Source: Cristatella mucedo (taxonomy: Eukaryota > Bryozoa > Phylactolaemata > Cristatellidae). From it: DNA of 64,000 bases. The position numbers and the translations under genes were made by a program. Under the pieces are notes generated by a model. That model was not told the DNA's origin. It did no database searches and saw nothing but the letters and a program-made list of their open reading frames with translations. The stretch lies in the NCBI GenBank assembly GCA_009760855.2, contig WPIO01000372.1, forward strand, positions 1 to 64,000. The letters are read 5' to 3'. This document shows, piece after piece, positions 36,388 through 47,889 of this stretch (the stretch's first letter is position 1; each line of letters starts with the position of its first letter).

Positions 36388-36440
36388 AATGCTTGAAACA
36401 AGGAGTGCAGCACTCTGCTCAGCAGCCAGCGCACGCTCCG
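36388..36440. repeat. Monomer junction with two insertions
   Basis: Two extra bases (ACAAGGAGTGCAGC) and three more (CTGCTCAGCAGCC) fall within about 20 bp, both inside AG/GCAG-rich sequence. An isolated cluster in an otherwise regular stretch. Confidence 0.8.
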
Positions 36441-37379
36441 ACATGCAGATTTGAAGTTTCTAGATATTCCGCGATCTGCTGCGAACTCGTGCAAAACTTG
36501 TTATTTGCGTGCGAAAATGCTAGAAACAAGGTGCAGCACTCTGCTGCCAGCCAGCTCACGCTCCGACATGCAGATTTGAAGTTTCTAGATATTCCGCGAT
36601 CTGCTGCGAACTCGTGCGAAATGTGTTATTTACGTGCGAAATGCTTGAAACAAGGTGCAGCACTCTGCTGCCAGCCAGCGCACGCTCCGACATGCAGATT
36701 TGAAGTTTCTAGATATTCCGCGATCTGCTGCGAACTCGTGCGAAATGTGTTATTTACGTGCGAAATGCTTGAAACAAGGTGCAGCACTCTGCTGCCAGCC
36801 AGCTCACGCTCCGACATGCAGATTTGAAGTTTCTAGATATTCCGCGATCTGCTGCGAACTCGTGCGAAATGTGTTATTTACGTTCGAAATGCTTGAAACA
36901 AGGTGCAGCACTCTGCTGCCAGCCAGCTCACGCTCCGACATGCAGATTTGAAGTTTCTAGATATTCCGCGATCTGCTGCGAACTCGTGCGAAATGTGTTA
37001 TTTACGTGCGAAATGCTTGAAACAAGGTGCAGCACTCTGCTGCCAGCCAGCGCACGCTCCGACATGCAGATTTGAAGTTTCTAGATATTCCGCGATCTGC
37101 TGCGAACTCGTGCGAAATGTGTTATTTACGTGCGAAATGCTTGAAACAAGGTGCAGCACTCTGCTGCCAGCCAGCGCACGCTCCGACATGCAGATTTAAA
37201 GTTTCTAGATATTCCGCGATCTGCTGCGAACTCGTGCGAAATGTGTTATTCGAGTGCGAAATGCTCAAAACAAGGTGCAGCACTCTGCTGCCAGCCAGCG
37301 CACACTCCGACATGCAGATTTGAAGTTTCTAGATATTCAGCGATCTGCTGCGAACTCGTGCGAAATGTGTTATTTACGT

Positions 37380-40010
37380 GCGAAAAGCTTGAAACAAGGT
37401 GAAGCCCTTAGGTGACAGCCAGCTCAGGCTCCGACATGTAGATTTGAAGTCTCTAGATATTCCGTGATCTGCTGGGAACTCGTGCAAAATGTGTTATTTG
37501 AGTGCGAACTACTTGAAACAAGGTACAGCACTCTGCTGCCAGCCAGCTCACGCTCCGACATGCAGATTTGAAGTTTCTAGATTTCCGCGATCTGCTGCGA
37601 ACTCGTGCGAAATGTGTTATTTACGCGCCAAATGCTTGAAACAAGGTGCAGCACTCTGCTGCTAGCCAGCTCACACTCCGACACCTAGATTTGAAGTTTC
37701 TAGATATTCCGCGATCTGCTGGGAACTCGTGCAAAATGTGTTATTTGAGTGCGAACTACTTGAAACAAGGTACAGCACTCTGCTGCCAGCCAGCTCACGC
37801 TCCGACATGCAGATTTGAAGTTTCTAGATTTCCGCGATCTGCTGCGAACTCGTGCGAAATGTGTTATTTACGCGCCAAATGCTTGAAACAAGGTTCAGCA
37901 CTCTGCTGCCAGCCAGCTCACGCTCCGACATGTAGATTTGAAGTTTCTAGATATTCCGCGATCTGCTGCAAACTCGTGCGAAATGTGTTATTGATGTTCG
38001 AAATGCTTGAACCAGGTGCAGCTCTCTGTTGGCAGCCAGCACATGCTCCGACATGCAGATTTGAAGTTTCTTGATATTCCGCGATCTGCTGCAAACTCGT
38101 GCGAAATGTGTTATTGATGTTCGAAATGCTTGAACCAGGTGCAGCACTCTGCTGCCAGCCTGCTCACGCTCCGACATGTAGATTTGAAGTTTCTAGATAT
38201 TCCGCGATCTGCTGCGAACTCGTGCGAAATGTGTTATTTCCGTGGGAAAAGCTTGAAACAAGGTGAAGCACTCTGCTGCCAGCCAGCCCACGCTCCGACA
38301 TGCAGATTTGAAGTTTCTAGACATTCCGCGATCTGCTGCGAACTCGTGCGAAATGTGTTATTTACGTGCGAAATACTTGAAACAAGGTGCAGCGCTCTGC
38401 TGTCAGCCAGCGCACGCGCCGACGAGCAGATTTAAAGTTTCTAGATTTCAGCGATCTGCTGCGAACTCGTGCGAAGTGTGTTTTTTACGTGCGAAATGCT
38501 TGAAACAAGCTGCAGCATTTTGCTGCCAGCCAGCCCACGCTCTGACATGCAGATTTGAAGTTTCTAGATTTCAGCGATCTGCTGCGAACTCGTGCGAAGT
38601 GTGTTTTTTACGTGCGAAATGCTTGAAACAAGCTGCAGCACTTTGCTGCCATCCAGTCCACGCTCTGACATGCAGATTTGAAGTTTCTAGATATTCCGCG
38701 ATCTGCTGCGAACTCGTGCGAAATGTGTTATTGACGTTCGAAATGCTTGAAACAAGGTGCAGCACTCTGTAGCCAGCCAGCCCACGCTCCGACATGCAGC
38801 TTTAAAGTTCGTAGATATTCCGCGATCTGCTGCGAACTCAAGCGAAATGTGTTATTGACGTTCGAAATGCTTGAAACAAAGTGCAGCACTCTGTAGCCAG
38901 CCAGCCCACGCTCCGACATGCAGCTTTAAAGTTTCTAGATATTACGGGATCTTCTGGGAACTCGTGCGAAATGTGTTATTTACGTGCGAAAAGCTTGAAA
39001 CAAGGTGAAGCACTCTGCTGCCAGCCAGCCCACGCTCCGACATGCAGATTTGAAGTTTCTAGACATTCCGCGATCTGCTGCGAACTCGTGCGAAATGTGT
39101 TATTTACGTGCGAAATACTTGAAACAAGGTGCAGCACTCTGCTGCCAGCAAGCTCACGCTCCGACATGCAGCTTTAAAGTTCCTAGATATTCCGCAATCT
39201 GCTGCGAACTCGTGAGAAATTTGTTATTTACGTTCAAAACGCTTGAAGCAGGTGCAGCACTCTGTTGCTAGCCAGGGCACACTCCGACATGCAGATTTAA
39301 AGTTTCTAGATATTCCGGGATCTGTTGGGAACTCGTGCGAAATGTGTTATTTACGTGCGAAAAGCTAGAAACAAGGTGAAGCACTCAGGTGACTGCCAGG
39401 GCACGCTCCGACATACAGATTTGAAGTTTCTAGATATTCCGCGATCTGCTGCGAACTCGTGCGAAATGTGTTATTCGACTGCGAAATGCTTGAAACAAGG
39501 TGCAGCACTCTGCTGCCAGCCAGCGCACGCTCCGACATGCAGATTTAAAGATTCTAGATATTCTGCGATCAGCTGCGAACTCGAGCGAAATGTGTTATTC
39601 GAGTGCGAAAAGCTCAAATTAAGGTTCGGCACTCTGCTGCAAGCAGGAGCACACTCCGACATGCAGATTTGAAGTTTCTAGATTTCCGCGATCTGCTGCG
39701 AACTCGTGCGAAATGTGTTATTTACGCGCCAAATGCTTGAAACAAGGTGCAGCACTCTGCTGCTAGCCAGCTCACACTCCGACACCTAGATTTGAAGTTT
39801 CTAGATATTCCGCGATCTGCTGCGAAATCGTGCAAAATGTGTTATTTACGTGCAAAATGCTTGAAACAAGGTGCAGCACTCTGCTGCCAGCCAGCTCGCG
39901 CTCCGACATGTAGATTTGAAGTTTCTAGATATTCCGCGATCTGCTGCAAACTCGTGCGAAATGTGTTATTTACGTTCAAAACGCTTGAACCAGGTGCAGC
40001 ACTCTGTTGC
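37380..40010. repeat. Variant zone 4
   Basis: Opens with GAAGCCCTTAGGTGACAGCC and GCTCAGGCTCC (about 37,400-37,430), a pair of markers also found at about 50,110, 60,220 and 63,940, each time next to a variant/homogenised boundary or the window end. It continues with TTACGCGCCAAATGC and ACACCTAGATTTG monomers, then the long block shared with 56.6-58.6 kb. Confidence 0.82.
38130..39965. repeat. Long duplicated block zeta, copy 1
   Basis: Shares subtype order with about 56,620-58,580. The offset is 18,493 bp at the left end and 18,617 bp from about 38,570 onward, a change of exactly 124: copy 2 has one additional monomer (TCTGGTTATTCAGCG/TTCGAGTCCG type, about 56,930-57,050). Markers: AGCCTGCTCACGC; two successive CAAGCTGCAGC/GTGTTTTTTACG monomers; GAACTCAAGCGAAATG; CATGCAGCTTTAAAG; GGTTCGGCAC; ACACCTAGATTTG. 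Confidence 0.87.
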
Positions 40011-43000
40011 CAGCCAGCACACGCTCCGACATGCAGATTTGAAGTTTCTAGATATTCCGCGATCTGCTGCGAACTCGTGCGAAATGTGTTATTTACGTGC
40101 GAAATGCTTGAAACAAGGTGCAGCACTCTGCTGCCAGCCAGCCCACGCTCCGACATGCAGATTTAAAGTTTCTAGATATTCTGCGATCTGCTGCGAACTC
40201 GTGCGAAATGTGTTATTTACGTGCGAAATGCTCAAAACAAGGTGCGGCACTCTGCTGCCAGCCAGCGCACGCTCCGACATGCAGATTTGAAGTGTCTACA
40301 TATTCCGCGATCTGCTGCGAACTCGTGCGAAATGTTTTATTTACGTGCGAAATGCTTGAAACAAGGTGCAGCACTCTGCTGCCAGCCAGCTCACGCTCCG
40401 ACACCTAGATTTGAAGTTTCTAGATATTCCGCGATCTGCTGCGAACTCGTGCAAAATGTGTTATTTACGTGCAAAATGCTCGAAACAAGGTGCAGCACTC
40501 TGCTGCTAGCCAGCTCACGCTCCGAAATGCAGATTTGAAGTTTCTAGATTTCCGCGATCTGCTGCGAACTCGTGCGAAATGTGTTATTTACGTTCGAAAA
40601 TGCTTGAAACAAGGTGCAGCACTCTGCTGCCAGCCAGCTCACGCTCCGACATGCAGATTTGAAGTTTCTAGATATTCCGCGATCTGCTGGGAACTCGTGC
40701 AAAATGTGTTATTTGAGTGCGAAATGCTTGAAACAAGGTGCAGCACTCTGCTGCCAGCCAGCTCACGCTCCGACATGCAGATTTGAAGTTTCTAGATATT
40801 CCGCGATCTGCTGCGAACTCGTGCGAAATGTGTTATTTACGCGCCAAATGCTTGAAACAAGGTGCAGCACTCTGCTGCCAGCCAGCTCACGCTCCGACAT
40901 GCAGATTTGAAGTTTCTAGATATTCCGCGATCTGCTGCAAACTCGTGCGAAATGTGTTATTGATGTTCGAAATGCTTGAAACAAGGTGCAGCACTCTGCT
41001 GCCAGCCAGCACATGCTCCGACATGCAGATTTGAAGTTTCTAGATATTCCGCGATCTGCTGCAAACTCGTGCGAAATGTGTTATTGATGTTCGAAATGCT
41101 TGAACCAGGTGCAGCACTCTGCTGCCAGCCAGCTCACGCTCCGATATGCAGATTTGAAGTTTCTACATATTCCGCGATCTGCTGCGAACTGGTGCGAAAC
41201 GTGTTATTTACGTGCGAAAAGCTTGAAACAAGGTGCAAGCACTCTGCTGCCAGCCAGCCCACGCTCCGACATGCAGATTTGAAGTTTCTAGATATTCCGC
41301 GATCTGCTGCGAACTCGTGCGAAATGTGTTATTTACGTGCGAAATGCTTGAAACAAGGTGCAGCACTCTGCTGCCAGCCAGCGCACGCTCCGACATGCAG
41401 ATTTAAAGTTTCTAGATATTCAGCGATCTGCTGCGAACTCGTGCGAAATGTGTTATTTACGTGCGAAATGCTTGAAACAAGGTGCAGCACTTTGCTGCCA
41501 GCCAGCGCACGCTCCGACATGCAGATTTGAAGTTTCTAGATATTCAGCGATCTGCTGCGAACTCGTGCGAAATGTGTTATTTTACGTGCGAAATGCTCAA
41601 AACAAGGTGCAGCATTTTGCTGCCAGCCAGCTCACGCTCCGACATGCAGATTTGAAGTTTCTAGATATTCCGCGATCTGCTGCGAACTCGTGCGAAATGT
41701 GTGTTATTGACGTGCGAAATGCTTGAAACAAGGTGCAGCACTCTGTAGCCAGCCAGCGCACTCTCCGACATGCAGATTTGAAGTTTTCTAGATATTCCGC
41801 GATCTGCTGCGAACTCGTGCGAAATGTGTTATTGACGTTCGAAATGCTTGAAACAAAGTGCAGCACTCTGTAGCCAGCCAGCCCACGCTCCGACATGCAG
41901 ATTTAAAGTTTCAAGATATTCCGCGATCTGCTGGGAACTCGTGCGAAAAGTGTTATTGACGTTCGAAAATCTTGAAACAAGGTGCAGCACTCTGCTGCCA
42001 GCCAGCTCACGCTGCGACAAGCAGATTTGAAGTTTCTGGATATTCCGCGATCTGCTGCGAACTCGTGCGAAATGTGTGTTTTACGTGCGAAATGCTTGAA
42101 ACAAGCTGCAGCACTCTGCTGCCAGCCAGCTCACGCTCCGACATGCAGATTTAAAGTTTCTAGATATTCCGCGATCTGCTGCGAACTCGTGCGAAATGTG
42201 TTATTTACGTTCGAAATGCATGAAACATTGTGCAGCACTCTGCTGCCAGCCAGGCACGCTCCGACATGCAGATTTGAAGTTTTTAGTTATTCCGCGATCT
42301 GCTGCGAACTCGTGCGAAACGTGTTATTTACGTGCGAAATGCTTTAAACAAGGTGCAGCACTCTGCTGCCAGCAAGCTTAGGCTTCGACATGCAGATTTG
42401 AAGTTTCTACATATTCCGCGATCTGCTGCAAACTCGTGCGAAGTGTGTGTTTTACGTGCGAAATGCTTGAAACAAGGTGCAGCACTCTGCTGCCAGCCAG
42501 CGCACGCTCCGACATGCAGATTTGAAGTTTCTAGATATTCCGCGATCTGCTGCGAACTCGTGCGAAATGTGTTATTCGCGTGCGAAATGCTCAAAACAAG
42601 GTGCAGCACTCTGCTGCCAGCCAGCACACGCTCCGACATGCAGATTTGAAGTTTCTAGATATTCCGCGATCTGCTGCGAACTCGTGCGAAACGTGTTATT
42701 TCCGTGCGAAATGCTGAAAAACAAGGTGCAGCACTCTGCTGCCAGCCAGCTCACGCTCCGACATGCAGATTTGAAGTTTCTAGATATTCCGCGATCTGCT
42801 GCGAACTCGTGCGAAATGTGTTATTTACGTGCGAAATGCTTTAAACATGGTGCAGCACTCTGCTGCCAGTCAGCGCACGCTCCGACATGAAGATTTGAAG
42901 TCTCTACATATTCCGCGATATGGTGCGAACTCGTGCGAAACGTGTTATTTACGTGCAAAATGCTTGAAACATGGTGCAGCACTCTGCTGCCATTCAGAGC

Positions 43001-44500
43001 ACGCTCCGACATGAAGATTTGAAGTTTCTACATATTCCGCGATCTGCTGCGAACTCGTGCGAAACGTGTTATTTACGTGCGAAATGCTTGAAACAAGGTG
43101 CAGCACTCTGCTGCCAGCCAGCGCACGCTCCAACATGCAGATTTGAAGTTTCTAGATATTCCGCGATCTGCTGCGAACTCGTGCGAAATGTGTTATTCGA
43201 GTGCGTAATGCTTGAAACAAGGCGCAGCACTCTGCTGCCAGCCAGCGCACGCTCCGACATGCAGATTTGAAGTTTCTAGATATTCCGCGATCTGCTGCGA
43301 ACTCGTGCGAAATGTGTTATTTACGTGCGAAATGCTTGAAACAAGGTGCAGCACTCTGCTGCCAGCCAGCTCACGCTCCGACATGCAGATTTGAAGTTTC
43401 TAGATATTCCGCGATCTGCTGCGAACTCGTGCGAAATGTGTTATTTACGTGCGAAATGCTTGAAACAAGGTGCAGCACTCTGCTGCCAGCCAGCTCACGC
43501 TCCGACATGCAGATTTGAAGTTTCTAGATATTCCGCGATCTGCTGCGAACTCGTGCGAAATGTGTTATTCGAGTGCGAAATGCTCGAAACAAGGTGCAGC
43601 ACTCTGCTGCCAGCCAGCTCACGCTCCGACATGCAGATTTGAAGTTTCTAGATATTCCGCGATGTAGCCAGCCAGCTCACGCTCCGACATGCAGATTTGA
43701 AGTTTCTAGATATTCCGCGATCTGCTGCGAACTCGTGCGAAACGTGTTATTCGACGTGCGAAATGCTTGAAACAGGGTGCAGCACTCTGCTGCCAGCCAG
43801 CTCACGCTCCGACATGCAGATTTGAAGTTTCTAGATATTCCGCGATCTGCTGCGAACTCGTGCGAAATGTGTTATTTACGTGCGAAATGCTTGAAACAAG
43901 GTGCAGCACTCTGCTGCCAGCCAGCGCACGCTCCGACATGCAGATTTGAAGTTTCTAGATATTCCGCGATCTGCTGCGAACTCGTGCGAAATGTGTTATT
44001 TACGTGCGAAATGCTTGAAACAAGGTGCAGCACTCTGCTGCCAGCCAGCTCACGCTCCGACATGCAGATTTGAAGTTTCTAGATATTCCGCGATCTGCTG
44101 CGAACTCGTGCGAAACGTGTTATTTACGTGCGAAAAATGCTTTACACAAGATGCAGCACTCTGCTGCCAGCCAGCGCACGCTCCGACATGCAGATTTGAA
44201 GTTTCTAGATATTCCACGATCTGCTGCGAACTCGTGCGAAACGTGTTTATTACGTGCGAAATGCTTTAAACAAGGTGCAGCACTCTGCTGCCAGCAAGTG
44301 CACGCTCCGACAAGCAGATTTGACGTTTCTACATATTCCGCGATCTGCTGCGAACTCGTGCGAAACGTGTTATTTACGTGCGAAATGCTTTAAACAGGTG
44401 CAGCACTCTGCTGCCAGCCAGCTCACGCTCCGACATGCAGATTTGAAGTTTCTAGATATTCCGCGATCTGCTGCGAACTCGTGCGAAATGTGTTATTTAC
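40010..44500. repeat. Homogenised zone 4
   Basis: Near-reference monomers, with scattered variant ones (CAAACTCGTGCG with TTATTGATGTTCG at about 40,940-41,100; TTATTGACGTTCG at about 41,830-41,960). A local group near 42,850-43,050 shares GACATGAAGATTTGAAG and TCTACATATTCC in two neighbouring copies. 43,210-43,600 is nearly uniform. Confidence 0.82.
43596..43778. repeat. Fused monomer pair (183 bp, about 66-bp deletion plus 1-bp gain)
   Basis: ATTCCGCGAT (to about 68) joins GTAGCCAGCCAGCTC (from about 11 of the next unit). TGTAGCCAGCC is the marker of the TTATTGACGTTCG-linked subtype, while flanking copies have GCTGCCAGCC. The exchange therefore joined two different subtypes. Confidence 0.9.
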
Positions 44501-44523
44501 GTGCGAAATGCTTGAAACAAGGT

Positions 44524-45400
44524 GCAGCACTCTGCTGCCAGCCAGCCCACGCTCCGACATGCAGATTTGAAGTTTCTAGACATTCCGCGATCTGCTGCGA
44601 ACTCGTGCGAAATGTGTTATTTACGTGCGAAATACTTGAAACAAGGTGCAGCGCTCTGCTGTCAGCCAGCGCACGCTCCGACGAGCAGATTTAAAGTTTC
44701 TGGTTATTCAGCGATCTGCTGCGAACTCGTGCGAAATGTGTTATTCGAGTCCGAAATGCTCAAAATAAGGTGCAGCACTCAGCTGCCAGCCAGCTCACGC
44801 TCCGACATGTAGATTTGAAGTTCCTAGATATTCGGCGTTCTACTGTGAACTCGTGCGAAATGTGTTATTTACGTGCGAAATGCTTGAAACAAGGTGCAGT
44901 ACTTTGCAGCCAGCCAGCACACGCTCCGACGAGCAGATTTGAAGTTTCTGGATATTCCGCGATCTGCTGCGAACTCGTGCGAAATGTGTTATTCGAGTGG
45001 GAAATGCTCAAAACAAGGTGCAGCACTCTGCTGCCAGCCAGCTCACGCTCCGATATGCAGATTTGAAGTTTCAAGATATTCTGCGACCTGCTGCGAACTT
45101 GTGCGAAATGTGTTATTTACGTTCGAAATGCTTGAAACATTGTGCAGCACCCTGCTGCCAGCCAGCTCACGCTCCAACATGCAGATTTGAAGTTTCTAGA
45201 TTTCCGCGATCTGCTGCGAACTCGTGCGAAGTGTGTTTTTTACGTGCGAAATGCTTGAAACAAGCTGCAGCACTTTGCTGCCAGCCAGCCCACGCTCTGA
45301 CATGCAGATTTGAAGTTTCTAGATATTCCGCGATCTGCTGCGAACTCGTGCGAAATGTGTTATTGACGTTCGAAATGCTTGAAACAAGGTGCAGCACTCT
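44524..45400. repeat. Cassette beta, copy 1
   Basis: Matches 48,744-49,610 (offset about 4,220) and 58,860-59,690 (offset 14,336). Order: CCCACGC with TCTAGACATTCC; GAAATACTTG; GCGCTCTGCTGTCAGCC; GAGCAGATTTAAAG with TCTGGTTATTCAGCG; TTCGAGTCCG; GGCGTTCTACTGTG at 44,834; GCAGTACTTTGCAGCC; TCTGGATATTCC; CGAGTGGGAAATGCTC; CGATATGCAG; TTCAAGATATTCTGCGACC; CATTGTGCAGCACC; CCAACATGCAG; GTGTTTTTTACG; CTCTGACATG; TTATTGACGTTCG. It sits as an island between homogenised stretches. Confidence 0.87.
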
Positions 45401-45429
45401 GTAGCCAGCCAGCTCACGCTCCGACATGC

Positions 45430-47810
45430 AGATTTGAAGTTTCTAGATATTCCGGGATCTGCTGGGAACTCGTGCGAAATGTGTTATTTACGTGCGAAAT
45501 GCTTGAAACAAGGTGCAGCACTCTGCTGCCAGCCAGCGCACGCTCCGACATGCAGATTTGAAGTTTCTAGATATTCCGCGATCTGCTGCGAACTCGTGCG
45601 AAATGTGTTATTTACGTGCGAAATGCTTGAAACAAGGTGCAGCACTCTGCTGCCAGCCAGCGCACGCTCCGACATGCAGATTTAAAGTTTCTAGATATTC
45701 CGCGATCTGCTGCGAACTCGTGCGAAATGTGTTATTTACGTGCGAAATGCTCAAAACAAGGTGCAGCACTCTGCTGCCAGCCAGCGCACGCTCCGACATG
45801 CAGATTTGATGTTTCTACATATTCCGCGATCTGCTGCGAACTCGTGCGAAATGTGTTGTTTACGTGCGAAATGCTTTAAACATGGTGCAGCACTCTGCTG
45901 CCAGCCAGCGCACGCTCCGACATGCAGATTTGAAGTTTCTAGATATTCCGCGATCTGCTGCGAACTCGTGCGAAATGTGTTATTCGAGGGCGAAATGCTC
46001 ACAACAAGGTGCAGCACTCTGCTGCCAGCCTGCTCACGCTCCGGCATGTAGATTTTGAAGTTTCTAGACATTCCGCGATCTGCTGCGAACTCGTGCGAAA
46101 TGTGTTATTTACGTGCGAAATGCTTGAAACAAGGTGCAGCACTCTGCTGCCAGCCAGAGCACGCTCCGACATGCAGATTTGAAGTTTCTAGATATTCCGC
46201 GATCTGCTGCGAACTCGTGCGAAATGTGTTATTTACGTGCGAAATGCTTGAAACAAGGTGCAGCACTCTGCTGCCAGCCAGCTCACGCTCCGACATGCAG
46301 ATTTGAAGTTTCTAGATATTCCGCGATCTGCTGCGAACTCGTGCGAAGTGTGTTTTTTACGTTCGAAATGCTTGAAACAAGGTGCAGCACTCTGCTGCCA
46401 GCCAGCTCACGCTCCGACATGCAGATTTGAAGTTTCTAGATATTCCGCGATCTGCTGCGAACTCGTGCGAAATGTGTTATTTACGTGCGAAATGCTTGAA
46501 ACAAGGTGCAGCACTCTGCTGCCAGCCAGCTCACGCTCCGACATGCAGATTTGAAGTTTCTAGATATTCCGCGATCTGCTGCGAACTCGTGCGAAATGTG
46601 TTATTCGCGTGCGAAATGCTTGAAACAAGGTGCAGCACTCTGCTGCCAGCCAGCTCACGCTCCGACATGCAGATTTGAAGTTTCTAGATATTCCGCGATC
46701 TGCTGCGAACTCGTGCGAAATGTGTTTTTCTCGTGCGAAATGCTTGAAACAAGGTGCAGCACTCTGCTGCCAGCCAGCGCACGCTCCGACATGCAGATTT
46801 GAAGTTTCTAGATATTCCGCGATCTGCTGCGAACTCGTGCGAAATGTGTTATTTACGTGCGAAATGCTTGAAACAAGGTGCAGCACTCTGCTGCCAGCCA
46901 GCTCACGCTCCGACATGCAGATTTAAAGTTTCTAGATATTCCGCGATCTGCTGCGAACTCGTGCGAAATGTGTGTTATTTACGTGCGAAATGCTTGAAAC
47001 AAGGTGCAGCACTCTGGTGCCAGCCAGCACACGCTCCGACCTGCAGATTTAAAGTTTCTAGATATTCCGCGATCTGCTGCGAACTCGTGCGAAATGTGTT
47101 ATTTACGTGCGAAATGCTTGAAACAAGGTGCAGCACTCTGCTGCCAGCCAGCGCACGCTCCGACATGCAGATTTGAAGTTTCTAGATATTCCGCGATCTG
47201 CTGCGAACTCGTGCGAAATGTGTTATTTGAGTGGGAAATGCTTGAAACAAGGTGCAGCACTCTGCTGCCAGCCAGCCCACGCTCCGACATGCAGATTTGA
47301 AGTTTCTAGATATTCCGCGATCTGCTGCGAACTCGTGCGAAATGTGTTATTTGAGTGCGAAATGCTTTAAACAAGGTGCAGCACTCTGCTGCCATCCTGC
47401 TCACGCTCCGACATGCAGATTTGAAGTTTCTAGATATTCCGCGATCTGCTGCGAACTCGTGCGAAGTGTGTTTTTTACGTGCGAAATGCTTGAAACAAGC
47501 TGCAGCACTTTGCTGCCAGCCAGCCCACGCTCTGACATGCAGATTTGAAGTTTCTAGATATTCCGCGATCTGCTGCAAACTCGTGCGCGAAATGTGTTAT
47601 TTACGTGCGAAATGCTTAAAACAAGGTGCAGCACTCTGCTGCCAGCCAGCTCACGCTCCGACATGCAGATTTGAAGTTTCTAGATATTCCGCGATCTGCT
47701 GCGAACTCGTGCGAAATGTGTTATTTACGTTCGAAATGCTTGAAACAAGGTGCAGCACTCTGCTGCCAGCCAGCTCACGCTCCGACATGCAGATTTGAAG
47801 TTTCTAGATA
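45430..47810. repeat. Homogenised zone 5
   Basis: About 19 near-reference monomers, very uniform at 46,080-46,970, with one variant insertion of the CAAGCTGCAGCACTTTGC / CTCTGACATG kind near 47,460-47,540. Few indels: an extra T at about 46,053, an extra GT at about 46,973 and an extra GC at about 47,588. Confidence 0.82.
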
Positions 47811-47889
47811 TTCCGGGATCTTCTGGGAACACGTGCGAAATGTTTTATTTACGTGCGAAAAGCAAGAAACAAGGTGAAGTTCTCTGGTG

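Larger units (their letters stand above)
32090..37380. repeat. Homogenised zone 3
   Basis: Near-reference monomers with the densest small-indel load of the window between about 32,880 and 36,520 (extra A in GCGAAAATGC, extra T in TTATTTTACG, extra A in TTGAAAACAAGG, and others). 36,530-37,300 is almost indel-free and nearly uniform. Two truncated monomers lie near the left edge. Confidence 0.85.
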
